Positions 1-5,413 of a stretch of DNA of 6,764 nucleotides are shown here, in pieces. The stretch is from an uncultured Clostridium sp. (GTDB lineage Bacteria > Bacillota > Clostridia > TANB77 > CAG-508): positions 1 through 6,764 of the forward strand of contig USQZ01000063.1 of the NCBI GenBank assembly GCA_900556975.1, given 5' to 3'. Every line of letters starts with the position of its first letter. Within the stretch, counting starts at the first letter, position 1. Made by a program: the position numbers and the translations under genes. The notes beneath the pieces were generated by a model. It made no database searches. It was not told the DNA's origin and was given only the letters and a program-made list of their open reading frames with translations.

Positions 1-380
1 CAACAACATTAGATATGTTTGAAGAAATGAAAACAGCAGCATATTTACAAAAAATTAATACAATGGAACCAACATCAATCAAAGCATATGACATTCTAAA
101 AATGGCTACAATAGAAGGTGCACGAGTATTAGGATTAGATGACGAAATAGGAACAATAGAAGTGGGGAAAAAAGCTGACTTAATATTTATAAATACAAAC
201 AAAACGCATTTATATCCAGAAAATGACCTATGTACAAACCTAGTATACTCAGCAAACGGAGCCGACGTAGACACAGTAATAATTGATGGAAAATTAATAA
301 TGCAAAACAGAAAACTATTAAACATAAATGAAAAACAAGTCAAAAAAAATATTGCAAAAGTAGTAAAAAGACTGTTATAA
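1..380 (+). CDS. mtaD: C-terminal part of an MtaD-type amidohydrolase (5-methylthioadenosine/S-adenosylhomocysteine deaminase family)
   Basis: The frame is open from the window edge (first full codon at 3), so the 5' part of the gene lies outside; the ATG at 15 is internal. The visible 126 residues begin NTLDMFEEMKTAA, a stretch typical of MtaD-like deaminases that follows the metal-binding GTDG segment. They continue with MATIEGARVLGLDDEIGTIE and VGKKADLIFI, the usual end of the barrel and the beta-sandwich domain of amidohydrolases. Family members are cytosolic metal enzymes that deaminate S-adenosylhomocysteine, methylthioadenosine or related adenosines. The histidine metal ligands are upstream and cannot be checked, so substrate is inferred from family resemblance only. 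The gene ends in TAA at 378-380, 31 bases before the ferredoxin start. A different amidohydrolase specificity is possible. Confidence 0.8.
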   Translation, partial: TTLDMFEEMKTAAYLQKINTMEPTSIKAYDILKMATIEGARVLGLDDEIGTIEVGKKADLIFINTNKTHLYPENDLCTNLVYSANGADVDTVIIDGKLIMQNRKLLNINEKQVKKNIAKVVKRLL

Positions 381-381
381 T
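352..381 (+). promoter_or_regulatory. Candidate promoter for the ferredoxin gene, inside the end of the amidohydrolase gene
   Basis: TTGCAA (352-357) is followed after 18 bases by a perfect TATAAT (376-381), which overlaps the amidohydrolase stop codon. The bases TGT before it give an extended -10 (TGnTATAAT). The predicted start of transcription near 388 leaves a short leader with a strong ribosome binding site. The -35 matches consensus at only 4 of 6 positions, so the extended -10 carries most of the weight. Confidence 0.5.
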
Positions 382-411
382 ATAAATAATTTGAAGGGAG
401 GGATATGTAAA

Positions 412-582
412 ATGGCATATAAAATTACAGACAAATGTATAAGCTGTGGAGCATGCGCAGGAGCTTGCCCAGTAGGATGCATATCACAAGGAAATGAACA
501 CTACGAAATAAACAAAGAAGCATGCATAGAATGCGGAACATGCGAAGGTGTATGTCCAGTAGGAGCACCAGAAGCTGAATAA
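412..582 (+). CDS. 2[4Fe-4S] ferredoxin, 56 aa
   Basis: This is a small soluble electron carrier of the clostridial type, which in anaerobes typically serves pyruvate:ferredoxin oxidoreductase, hydrogenase and similar enzymes. Two CxxCxxCxxxCP motifs are visible: C9, C12, C15, C19 and C38, C41, C44, C48. By family rule the last Cys of each motif completes the other cluster. An additional Cys is at 23. The C-terminus is acidic (EAE). The 56-aa length fits the family. I chose ATG 412 because AAGGGAGGG (394-402) sits 9 bases upstream and the protein then starts MAYKITDKC as usual; a TTG at 391 in the same frame would place the ribosome binding site inside the gene. It is followed by a terminator, so it is probably transcribed alone or as the last gene after the amidohydrolase. 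Confidence 0.96.
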   Translation: MAYKITDKCISCGACAGACPVGCISQGNEHYEINKEACIECGTCEGVCPVGAPEAE

Positions 583-595
583 TTAAAAAATAAAA

Positions 596-626
596 TAAAC
601 GGCTACACATTAGCCGTATTTTTATT
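596..626 (+). terminator. Rho-independent terminator after the ferredoxin gene
   Basis: A 7-bp perfect stem, ACGGCTA (599-605) and TAGCCGT (611-617), encloses a 5-base loop CACAT and is followed by ATTTTTATT. It starts 16 bases after the ferredoxin stop codon. Confidence 0.85.
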
Positions 627-628
627 AC

Positions 629-653
629 AAAAGAATATTATATTTAATTTTTT
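629..653. repeat. Copy A of an AT-rich intergenic repeat
   Basis: This segment starts AAAAGAATATTATATTTAAT and ends in a T-run. It repeats, with few differences, the left arm of the palindrome at 743-766 and is inverted relative to 845-868. The stretch 629-868 is therefore bounded by inverted copies, as expected of a small non-autonomous element, with another copy inside. It directly follows the T-tract of the ferredoxin terminator. It is AT-rich, so some similarity could be compositional, but the shared AAAAGAATATTATA core is 14 bases long. Confidence 0.6.
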
Positions 654-742
654 ATAACTGAATTAGTATATAAAGAAAATTTCATATTAGATTTTTGAAT
701 CACCACGCAGGGACCAAACGAGCGAAGCAGATTATGCAAAAG
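654..742. other. Intergenic stretch without a gene, with a GC-richer patch
   Basis: I see no coding frame with a ribosome binding site here. The stretch 691-727 (CACCACGCAGGGACC, then AAACGAGCGAAGCAG) is clearly richer in G and C than the surrounding DNA. It shares a CGCAG motif with 773-778, inside the neighbouring palindrome, after a similar ATTTTT lead-in. It probably belongs to the same repeat element. Confidence 0.4.
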
Positions 743-868
743 AAAAGAATATTATACTTAATTTTTAGCGACGCGCAGTTTGAAAGTTTTTACCTAGCCT
801 TCTAAACGAAGTTTAGTAGGCGGTAAAATCTTTTAGCAAGGAACAAAAATTAAGCATAATATTCTTTT
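743..868. repeat. 126-nt imperfect palindrome (MITE- or REP-like intergenic element)
   Basis: The outer arms 743-766 and 845-868 are inverted copies that match at 23 of 24 positions (A756 faces C855). An inner stem runs from 781-807 to 811-835 around a GAA triloop (808-810). It has T-T mismatches at 801/817 and 787/829, a 2-base bulge (795-796) and a wobble at 782/834. Between the stems is an internal loop of 767-780 against 836-844 that contains GCGACGCGCAG. No open reading frame is inside. The form suggests a mobile palindromic element or a structured RNA. It ends 16 bases before the rpsU -35 box and has no T-run of the usual terminator type. I cannot assign it to a named family. Confidence 0.75.
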
Positions 869-884
869 TAATTAAAAATTTGTA

Positions 885-914
885 TTGACAATATTATGAA
901 ACTTAATGTATAAT
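885..914 (+). promoter_or_regulatory. Sigma-A type promoter of rpsU
   Basis: A perfect TTGACA (885-890) and a perfect TATAAT (909-914) are separated by 18 bases. The start of transcription should be near 921. A strong promoter fits a ribosomal protein gene. Confidence 0.88.
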
Positions 915-920
915 AGTTAA

Positions 921-1004
921 CATCGGAGATATACATACAACCGATAAGATAAGAAAAAAGTAATCCCACAAGATGGTGTTAAGCTTCGGAAGGAGGGAGA
1001 TAAA
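921..1004 (+). promoter_or_regulatory. 5' leader of rpsU with weak secondary structure
   Basis: The inferred leader is about 84 nt. It contains an inverted pair ATCGG (922-926) and CCGAT (941-945), a small CTTC/GAAG element (984-992), and TCCC (964-967), which could pair with GGGA (995-998) next to the ribosome binding site AGGAGG (991-996). The latter lies 8 bases before the ATG. These pairings are short, and I do not recognise a known ribosomal-protein leader. Any control by S21 or growth state would be speculation. Confidence 0.4.
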
Positions 1005-1175
1005 ATGTCAGAGATTAAAGTTAATAATGGTAATATAGAAGATGCTCTAAAAAGATTTAAAAGACAATGCGCTAGAAATGGAGTATTACAAGAAGTTAGA
1101 AAAAGAGAGCATTATGAAAAGCCAAGTGTAAAGAGAAAGAAAAAATCCGAGGCTGCAAGAAAAAGAAAATTTTAA
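1005..1175 (+). CDS. rpsU: 30S ribosomal protein S21, 56 aa
   Basis: The small basic protein reads MSEIKVNNGNIEDALKRFKR, then QCARNGVLQEVRKREHYEKP, and ends SVKRKKKSEAARKRKF, which is the S21 pattern over the full usual length. S21 is a late-assembling component of the small ribosomal subunit near the mRNA 3'/anti-Shine-Dalgarno region. The start at ATG 1005 is set by AGGAGG 8 bases upstream and by the canonical N-terminus. All Arg codons but one are AGA/AGG-like, in line with the AT-rich genome. It has its own strong promoter and its own terminator, so it is probably monocistronic. yqeY follows, as in Bacillus subtilis. Confidence 0.97.
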   Translation: MSEIKVNNGNIEDALKRFKRQCARNGVLQEVRKREHYEKPSVKRKKKSEAARKRKF

Positions 1176-1183
1176 AAAATTAG

Positions 1184-1209
1184 GGACACGTATATACACG
1201 TGTCCTTTT
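1184..1209 (+). terminator. Rho-independent terminator after rpsU
   Basis: GGACACGT (1184-1191) and ACGTGTCC (1198-1205) form a perfect 8-bp stem with loop ATATAC, followed by TTTT (1206-1209). It lies 8 bases after the rpsU stop codon. Confidence 0.85.
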
Positions 1210-1297
1210 AATATCTAAAGAAAAGTAATAAAAACATATTAAATAAATATGAAGAAAAAAGCCAATAAAAACAAACACTATGCATAACCCAAAAACA

Positions 1298-1326
1298 TTG
1301 TGAAAACAATTTAAATATGATATTAT
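1298..1326 (+). promoter_or_regulatory. Candidate promoter for yqeY and the genes behind it
   Basis: TTGTGA (1298-1303, 4 of 6 to consensus) and TATTAT (1321-1326, 5 of 6) are spaced by 17 bases. It lies between the rpsU terminator and yqeY, where a promoter is needed. The region is very AT-rich, so chance matches are common. Confidence 0.45.
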
Positions 1327-1365
1327 CTTTAGATAGAAAAAGAGATATGAAAGGATGGAAATAAA

Positions 1366-1803
1366 ATGAAAAAAAGATTATTAGAAGATTTAAAAGAAGC
1401 AATGAAAGAAAAAAATGAAATAAAGAAAAATGCAATACAAATGACAAGAGCAGGAATATTACAAATTGAAAAAGACAAAGGAATAGAATTAACAGATGAG
1501 CAAATCATAGAATTAATTGCAAAAGAAGTTAAAAAAAGAAAAGACTCAATTGCAGACTATGAAAAAGGTGGAAGAGAAGATTTAGTAAATCAAATAAAAG
1601 AAGAAATAAGCTATCTAGAAGTTTATTTGCCAAAACAATTAACAAAAGAAGAAATTACTAAAATTGTAAAAGAAGTAATTGAAGAAACAGGAGCTACTTC
1701 AATGAAAGATATGGGAAAAGTTATGAAATCAGCAAAAGAAAAAATTGGAGCTCAAGCAGATGGAAAATCTATAAATGAAGTTGTAAAAGAACTATTAGCA
1801 TAA
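1366..1803 (+). CDS. yqeY: GatB/YqeY domain protein
   Basis: The 145-aa protein is of normal length for free-standing YqeY. It starts MKKRLLEDLKEAMKEKNEIK and has the family segments TRAGILQIEKDKG, KEVKKRKDSIADYEKGGRED, EISYLEVYLPKQLT and GKVMKSAKEKIGAQADGKSI. YqeY resembles the C-terminal helical domain of GatB, the tRNA-binding part of the Glu-tRNA amidotransferase, so a tRNA-related role in the cytosol is likely, but the exact function is not established. The start at ATG 1366 has AAAGGATGG 8 bases upstream (1350-1358). It follows rpsU, a conserved neighbourhood in Firmicutes, but a terminator and a candidate promoter separate the two here. The next gene begins 46 bases downstream with no promoter visible, so yqeY probably leads an operon with the two M16 genes. 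Confidence 0.93.
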   Translation: MKKRLLEDLKEAMKEKNEIKKNAIQMTRAGILQIEKDKGIELTDEQIIELIAKEVKKRKDSIADYEKGGREDLVNQIKEEISYLEVYLPKQLTKEEITKIVKEVIEETGATSMKDMGKVMKSAKEKIGAQADGKSINEVVKELLA

Positions 1804-1849
1804 AAAAACAAAAAAAGACAAATACTAATAAAAAACAAGGAGAAAATTT

Positions 1850-3151
1850 GTGGAATATATAAAAAAAGAAATTAAGTCAGGAGTAACACTCCATTTAATT
1901 AAGAACAATAATTTTAAAACTGATTTTACAGTAGTATTTTTAACAATGCCATTAGAAAAGGAAAACATAACTAAAAACGCATTACTACCAGCTGTTTTAA
2001 GAAGTGGTTGTAAAAAGTATCAATCATATCAAAAAATTATTGAAGAATTAGAAATGCTATATGGAGCAGCTTTTGACTGCGGTGTAGATAAAACAGGTGA
2101 TAACTTAGTTTTAAAATTCTTTATTGAAAGTATAAATGATAATTATTTACCAAATAAAAATAATAACTTAGAGAAAGTAATAAATGTACTTACAGAAATA
2201 ATATTTAACCCACAAGTTCAGGATAATTCATTTGATAAAACAAAAGTTGAACTTGAAAAAAGAAATTTAGAAATGATAATAAATGCACAAAAAGACAATA
2301 AAGATTTCTATGCATATGATAAGTGCGTAAAAACAATGTATAAAAACCAGGCATATGGATTAAGCAAATATGGAGATAAAGATGATTTACCAACAATAAA
2401 TAATAAAAATTTATATGAACAATATAAGCAAATGATTGATACTTGCAAAATAGATATAATTGTTAGTAGTGATTTTTCAGCAGAAGAAGTTGAAAAAATA
2501 ATAAATGACAACAAATTAATTCAAGCTATAAAACCAAGAGAAGAAAAAATTAAAATTAATGATATAAAAAAAGAAATAAAAGACATAATAGAAAATCCAG
2601 AAGAAATAAAAGAAGAATTAGATGTAACTCAAGGTAAACTTGTAATTGGATTAGACATACTACCAAACAGATTTGATGATTTTAGATATATAACAATAGT
2701 ATATAATGCTATATTTGGTAATGGAGTTAGTTCAAAATTATTTCAAATTGTAAGAGAAAAAGAAAGTCTTGCATATACTACAAAATCAGAATATGTAGTG
2801 CAAAAAAATAATATTTTTATAAGATGTGGAATCGAGTGTGATAAATATCAAAAAACATTAGACTTAATAAAGAAATTGTTAGATGATATGAAAAAAGGAG
2901 ATTTTACAGACGAAGAAATAACCAAAGCTAAAGATTATATTTTGGCAGGAGTTGATTCAATAAGTGAAGAACAAGATTCACAAATATTATTTTTATTTGG
3001 ACAGGAATTATCAAAAAGATCAATAACAATAGATGAATACAAAGAAAAAATAAAAAATGTAACAAGAGACGAAATTATAGAAATCGCAAACAAAATTCAA
3101 ATCAACACAATATATTTCTTGAGAAATGGAGGAGAAAATGCAGATAATTGA
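1850..3151 (+). CDS. yfmF: M16-family peptidase-like protein YfmF (non-catalytic partner, EF-P modification-associated)
   Basis: The 433-aa protein has the two-domain M16 (insulysin/processing peptidase) layout but no HXXEH zinc motif. The corresponding N-terminal segment reads ALLPAVLRSG (44-53), followed by the family's EELEMLYGA. The second half keeps the M16 substrate-binding pattern SSKLFQIVREKESLAY (around 293-308), with the R and Y that active M16 enzymes use. This division of labour, a metal-less subunit carrying the R/Y pair next to a metal-bearing one, is known from M16B heterodimers. In Bacillus subtilis the pair (also written ymfF/ymfH) is linked to 5-aminopentanol modification of elongation factor P; its exact step is unclear to me. 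The start is GTG 1850 with AAGGAG 7 bases upstream. No signal peptide is seen. Its end overlaps the next gene by 14 bases, suggesting translational coupling. Confidence 0.85.
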   Translation: MEYIKKEIKSGVTLHLIKNNNFKTDFTVVFLTMPLEKENITKNALLPAVLRSGCKKYQSYQKIIEELEMLYGAAFDCGVDKTGDNLVLKFFIESINDNYLPNKNNNLEKVINVLTEIIFNPQVQDNSFDKTKVELEKRNLEMIINAQKDNKDFYAYDKCVKTMYKNQAYGLSKYGDKDDLPTINNKNLYEQYKQMIDTCKIDIIVSSDFSAEEVEKIINDNKLIQAIKPREEKIKINDIKKEIKDIIENPEEIKEELDVTQGKLVIGLDILPNRFDDFRYITIVYNAIFGNGVSSKLFQIVREKESLAYTTKSEYVVQKNNIFIRCGIECDKYQKTLDLIKKLLDDMKKGDFTDEEITKAKDYILAGVDSISEEQDSQILFLFGQELSKRSITIDEYKEKIKNVTRDEIIEIANKIQINTIYFLRNGGENADN

Positions 3152-4418
3152 AAATAAAATATTAAAAGAAAAAGTTTATATAGAAAAATTAGAAACTGGA
3201 CTAACAATTATGTGCATTCCAAAAGAAAACACAAGAAAAAAGTATGCTATTTTTTCAGTAGAATATGGATCAAATGATAATGAATTTATCATAGATGGAG
3301 AAAATGAAAAAACGACAATTCCGGATGGTGTAGCACATTTTTTGGAACACAAATTATTTGAACAAGAAAATGGAACAAATAGCTTAGATGTATTGTCATC
3401 ACTTGGAGTAGAAGCAAATGCATACACAACAAATGATCATACAGCATACTTATTTGAATGTACAAACAATTTTGAACCAGCCTTAGATGAATTATTAAAA
3501 TACGTACAAAATCCATATTTTACAGATCAAAATGTAGAGAAGGAAAAAGGAATTATTGCACAAGAAATAAATATGTATGATGATGAACCTGAATGGAGAG
3601 CATATATAAATTGTATGAAAGGTTTGTACAAAGTTAATTCAATAAGAATTGACGTTGCAGGAAGTGTCGAAACAATACAAAAAATAGATAAAGAAATTTT
3701 ATATAAATGCTATAATAACTTTTATGTTCAAAACAATATGATACTAGTAGTGTGTGGTAATTTTAATCCTGAAGAAATAATAGAAAAAATAAAAGGAAAA
3801 ATAACATTATCATCAAAGAACAAAGCTAAAGTTATAGAAGTTAACGAACCAGAAGAAATAAATCAAAAAGAAATTATAGCAAATATGGATGTTTCTATTC
3901 CAATATTTACGTTTGGATATAAGCTAAAACCTATAAAAGAAAATAAATCAAAAATAAGCTTAAGTCTTGAAATAATATTAGAAATACTATTTGGAACGAG
4001 CTCAGAATGTTATAAAGAATTATATGAAAAAGGATTAATATTCGAAAACGTATCTGCAACATATGAATATGCTAGAGATTATGCACACATATTAATTCAA
4101 GGAAAAACGAATGATTTAAAAGAAACCAAAAAAATAATAGAAGAAAAAATAGAAAAATATAAAAATAATGGAATAAGTGACGATGAATTTGAAAGAGCCA
4201 AAAGAAAAATATATGGACAATATGTAAGAGAATACAATGATGTTTCTATAATAGCCATCATGTCAATTTCAAATTACTTTAGAAAAATAAAACCATTTGA
4301 GAATATAGAGAACTACAATTTAGTGACAAAACAATATGTAGAAAAAACATTAAAAGAAGCATTCAACAAAGGAAAAATGGTCGAATCTTATGTTATTCCG
4401 AAAAAAGGCAACGAATAA
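3138..4418 (+). CDS. yfmH: M16-family zinc peptidase YfmH (EF-P modification-associated)
   Basis: The 426-aa protein has the inverted zinc motif HFLEH (H67, E70, H71) in the context DGVAHFLEHKLFEQENG. The third metal ligand is likely E143 in GIIAQEINMYDDEPEW, with E136 seven residues earlier, as in M16 enzymes. VEANAYTTNDHTAYLFEC (91-108) is the usual strand region. The C-terminal domain has YKELYEKGLIFENVSATYEY rather than a clear R/Y pair, complementing the upstream protein. Together they should form a cytosolic heterodimer in the EF-P 5-aminopentanol context; the family name is recognised, the substrate is not known from sequence. I chose ATG 3138 because GGAGG (3128-3132) lies 5 bases upstream; ATG 3126 has no ribosome binding site. 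No clear terminator follows. Confidence 0.87.
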   Translation: MQIIENKILKEKVYIEKLETGLTIMCIPKENTRKKYAIFSVEYGSNDNEFIIDGENEKTTIPDGVAHFLEHKLFEQENGTNSLDVLSSLGVEANAYTTNDHTAYLFECTNNFEPALDELLKYVQNPYFTDQNVEKEKGIIAQEINMYDDEPEWRAYINCMKGLYKVNSIRIDVAGSVETIQKIDKEILYKCYNNFYVQNNMILVVCGNFNPEEIIEKIKGKITLSSKNKAKVIEVNEPEEINQKEIIANMDVSIPIFTFGYKLKPIKENKSKISLSLEIILEILFGTSSECYKELYEKGLIFENVSATYEYARDYAHILIQGKTNDLKETKKIIEEKIEKYKNNGISDDEFERAKRKIYGQYVREYNDVSIIAIMSISNYFRKIKPFENIENYNLVTKQYVEKTLKEAFNKGKMVESYVIPKKGNE

Positions 4419-4448
4419 CGAAAAAATAGAGAAAAAAATGTTAAAATT

Positions 4449-4455
4449 TGTCGAA
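4449..4455 (+). promoter_or_regulatory. Candidate Spo0A box upstream of the Spo0E-like gene
   Basis: TGTCGAA, within TTTGTCGAA, is a perfect match to the core Spo0A binding sequence of Bacillus and Clostridia. It lies about 30 bases upstream of the candidate -35 box and about 110 bases before the Spo0E-like start. A weaker GGTCGAA (4379-4385) is 70 bases upstream, inside the yfmH end. The match is only seven bases, so the site is suggestive, supported mainly by the gene behind it. Confidence 0.45.
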
Positions 4456-4484
4456 CGAAAAAATTAGTAAATAAGAAAAATAAG

Positions 4485-4513
4485 TTGACTCCCATGTAAA
4501 AATATGGTATTTT
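4485..4513 (+). promoter_or_regulatory. Candidate sigma-A promoter for the Spo0E-like and MBL genes
   Basis: TTGACT (4485-4490, 5 of 6) and TATTTT (4508-4513, 4 of 6) are separated by 17 bases, and TGG before the -10 gives an extended -10 motif. Transcription would start near 4520, leaving a leader of about 40 bases before ATG 4561. Confidence 0.6.
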
Positions 4514-4560
4514 ATAAGCGAATAAAACAATACTTTTGTAGAATAAAAGGAGTGATTGTC

Positions 4561-4698
4561 ATGATAGATGAAAAAATTTGTAAATTAAGGGAAGAACTAA
4601 ATAGAAGCATCCAAAATGGCGAAGATTATGATACTATATATACAATAAGTATAAGATTAGATAACTTAATAGCTGAATATTATAAAAACATAGGATAA
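4561..4698 (+). CDS. Spo0E-family aspartyl-phosphate phosphatase, 45 aa
   Basis: Spo0E-family proteins are small helical-hairpin phosphatases that remove phosphate from Spo0A~P and so restrain sporulation; some homologues in the family may act on other response regulators. The protein is MIDEKICKLREELNRSIQNG followed by an acidic turn EDYD and a second helix with SIRLDNLIAEYYK. The family signature SQELD appears here as SIRLD (30-34): S, L and D are kept, Q and E are replaced by I and R. The trailing IAEYYK is typical. Start ATG 4561 is chosen because AAAGGAG (4546-4552) is 8 bases upstream; ATG 4504 in the same frame overlaps the promoter and lacks a ribosome binding site. The MBL gene follows after 24 bases and is probably cotranscribed. 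Confidence 0.85.
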   Translation: MIDEKICKLREELNRSIQNGEDYDTIYTISIRLDNLIAEYYKNIG

Positions 4699-4722
4699 AC
4701 GTAGCAAAAATAGGAGGAAAAA

Positions 4723-5361
4723 ATGTTCGAATTAGATGGAATAAATGTATTAAAACATAGTAGCATAAAAATTCAAAAAGAAAAGGTAATCTATATTGAT
4801 CCATTTCAAATAGACATTCCAGCACATGATGCTGATTTAATACTATGCACACATTCACATTATGATCATTTTTCACCAGATGATATAAAAGCAGTGGCAA
4901 AAGAAGATACTGTATTAATAACAACAGAAGACTGCAAAAATGAAATAAGTAAAACAGGAATATATGAAGAAAACGTACATTATTGTAAGCCATATGAAAC
5001 TTTCAATTTTGAAGGTATTATTATCGAAACAATACCAGCATATAATAAAAATAAACCATATCATCCGAAATCTAAAGAATGGGTAGGATATATAATAGAT
5101 ATTGACGAACACAGATATTATATAGCTGGAGATACAGATAAAACAAAAGAAGCATGTGCAGTAAAGTGTGATGTAGCATTTTTACCAGTTGGAGGAACAT
5201 ATACAATGAACTATGTTGAAGCGGCAGCTTTAGCTAGTAAAATAGAACCAAAGTATGTAATTCCAACTCACTATGGGTCAATAGTAGGAGAACCAGAAGA
5301 TGGTATATTATTCAAAGAGCTAATAGATACTAGTAATACAAAATGTGAAATATATTATTAA
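4723..5361 (+). CDS. MBL-fold metallo-hydrolase (UlaG-like, COG2220 type)
   Basis: The 212-aa protein carries a full metal site of the metallo-beta-lactamase fold. The HxHxDH motif is HSHYDH (44-49) in LILCTHSHYDHFSPDD, the bridging Asp is D137 in YYIAGDTDKT, and the late His is H184 in VIPTHYGS. H114 in KPYHPKS lies where UlaG-like proteins usually have a conserved His. The pattern VIYIDPFQI near the N-terminus is typical of the UlaG/YtnP-like group, which includes lactonases and phosphodiesterase-like enzymes. The substrate cannot be read from the sequence. No signal peptide is present, so it is cytosolic. Start ATG 4723 has AGGAGG (4712-4717) 5 bases upstream. It ends 9 bases before the long hairpin at 5371. 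Confidence 0.92.
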   Translation: MFELDGINVLKHSSIKIQKEKVIYIDPFQIDIPAHDADLILCTHSHYDHFSPDDIKAVAKEDTVLITTEDCKNEISKTGIYEENVHYCKPYETFNFEGIIIETIPAYNKNKPYHPKSKEWVGYIIDIDEHRYYIAGDTDKTKEACAVKCDVAFLPVGGTYTMNYVEAAALASKIEPKYVIPTHYGSIVGEPEDGILFKELIDTSNTKCEIYY

Positions 5362-5370
5362 AAGTAACAT

Positions 5371-5413
5371 AAAAAAATCATCTCTAATATTATATATTAG
5401 AGGTGATTTTTTT
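5371..5413 (+). terminator. Strong hairpin terminator of the MBL gene that also contains the next gene's ribosome binding site
   Basis: Arms 5371-5390 and 5394-5413 are fully complementary over 20 bp except for one U-G wobble (5381/5403), with a 3-base loop TAT. The 3' arm ends in seven T, giving a terminator shape, and the A-run of the left arm makes it bidirectional. The same 3' arm holds AGAGGTGA (5399-5406), the only ribosome binding site for the gene that starts at TTG 5412, so the start codon region is also within the stem. In a read-through transcript the site would be masked. A control role (attenuation or masking) is inference. Confidence 0.85.

Noticed and set aside
629..868. CRISPR array
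   Set aside because: Only three copies are present, one inverted, with unequal spacing and AT-rich sequence; no regular repeat-spacer pattern and no cas genes are seen.
921..1004. Known riboswitch or T-box in the rpsU leader
   Set aside because: No conserved riboswitch core, T-box motif or terminator/antiterminator pair is recognisable.
3126..3137. ATG 3126 as the yfmH start
   Set aside because: It has no ribosome binding site, and the GGAGG that serves ATG 3138 lies just after it.
4392..4419. 7-bp inverted repeat GTTATTC/GAATAAC at the end of yfmH as a terminator
   Set aside because: The loop is 14 bases and the following sequence is an A-run, not a T-run, so it does not fit a terminator on the plus strand.
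4634..4993. Minus-strand 119-aa hydrophobic open frame
   Set aside because: It is the antisense shadow of the Spo0E-like and MBL genes; Leu/Phe/Tyr-rich shadows are common opposite AT-rich genes. The same holds for the minus-strand frames at 425-610, 1208-1447, 2205-2514, 3176-3516, 4915-5112 and 5629-6091.
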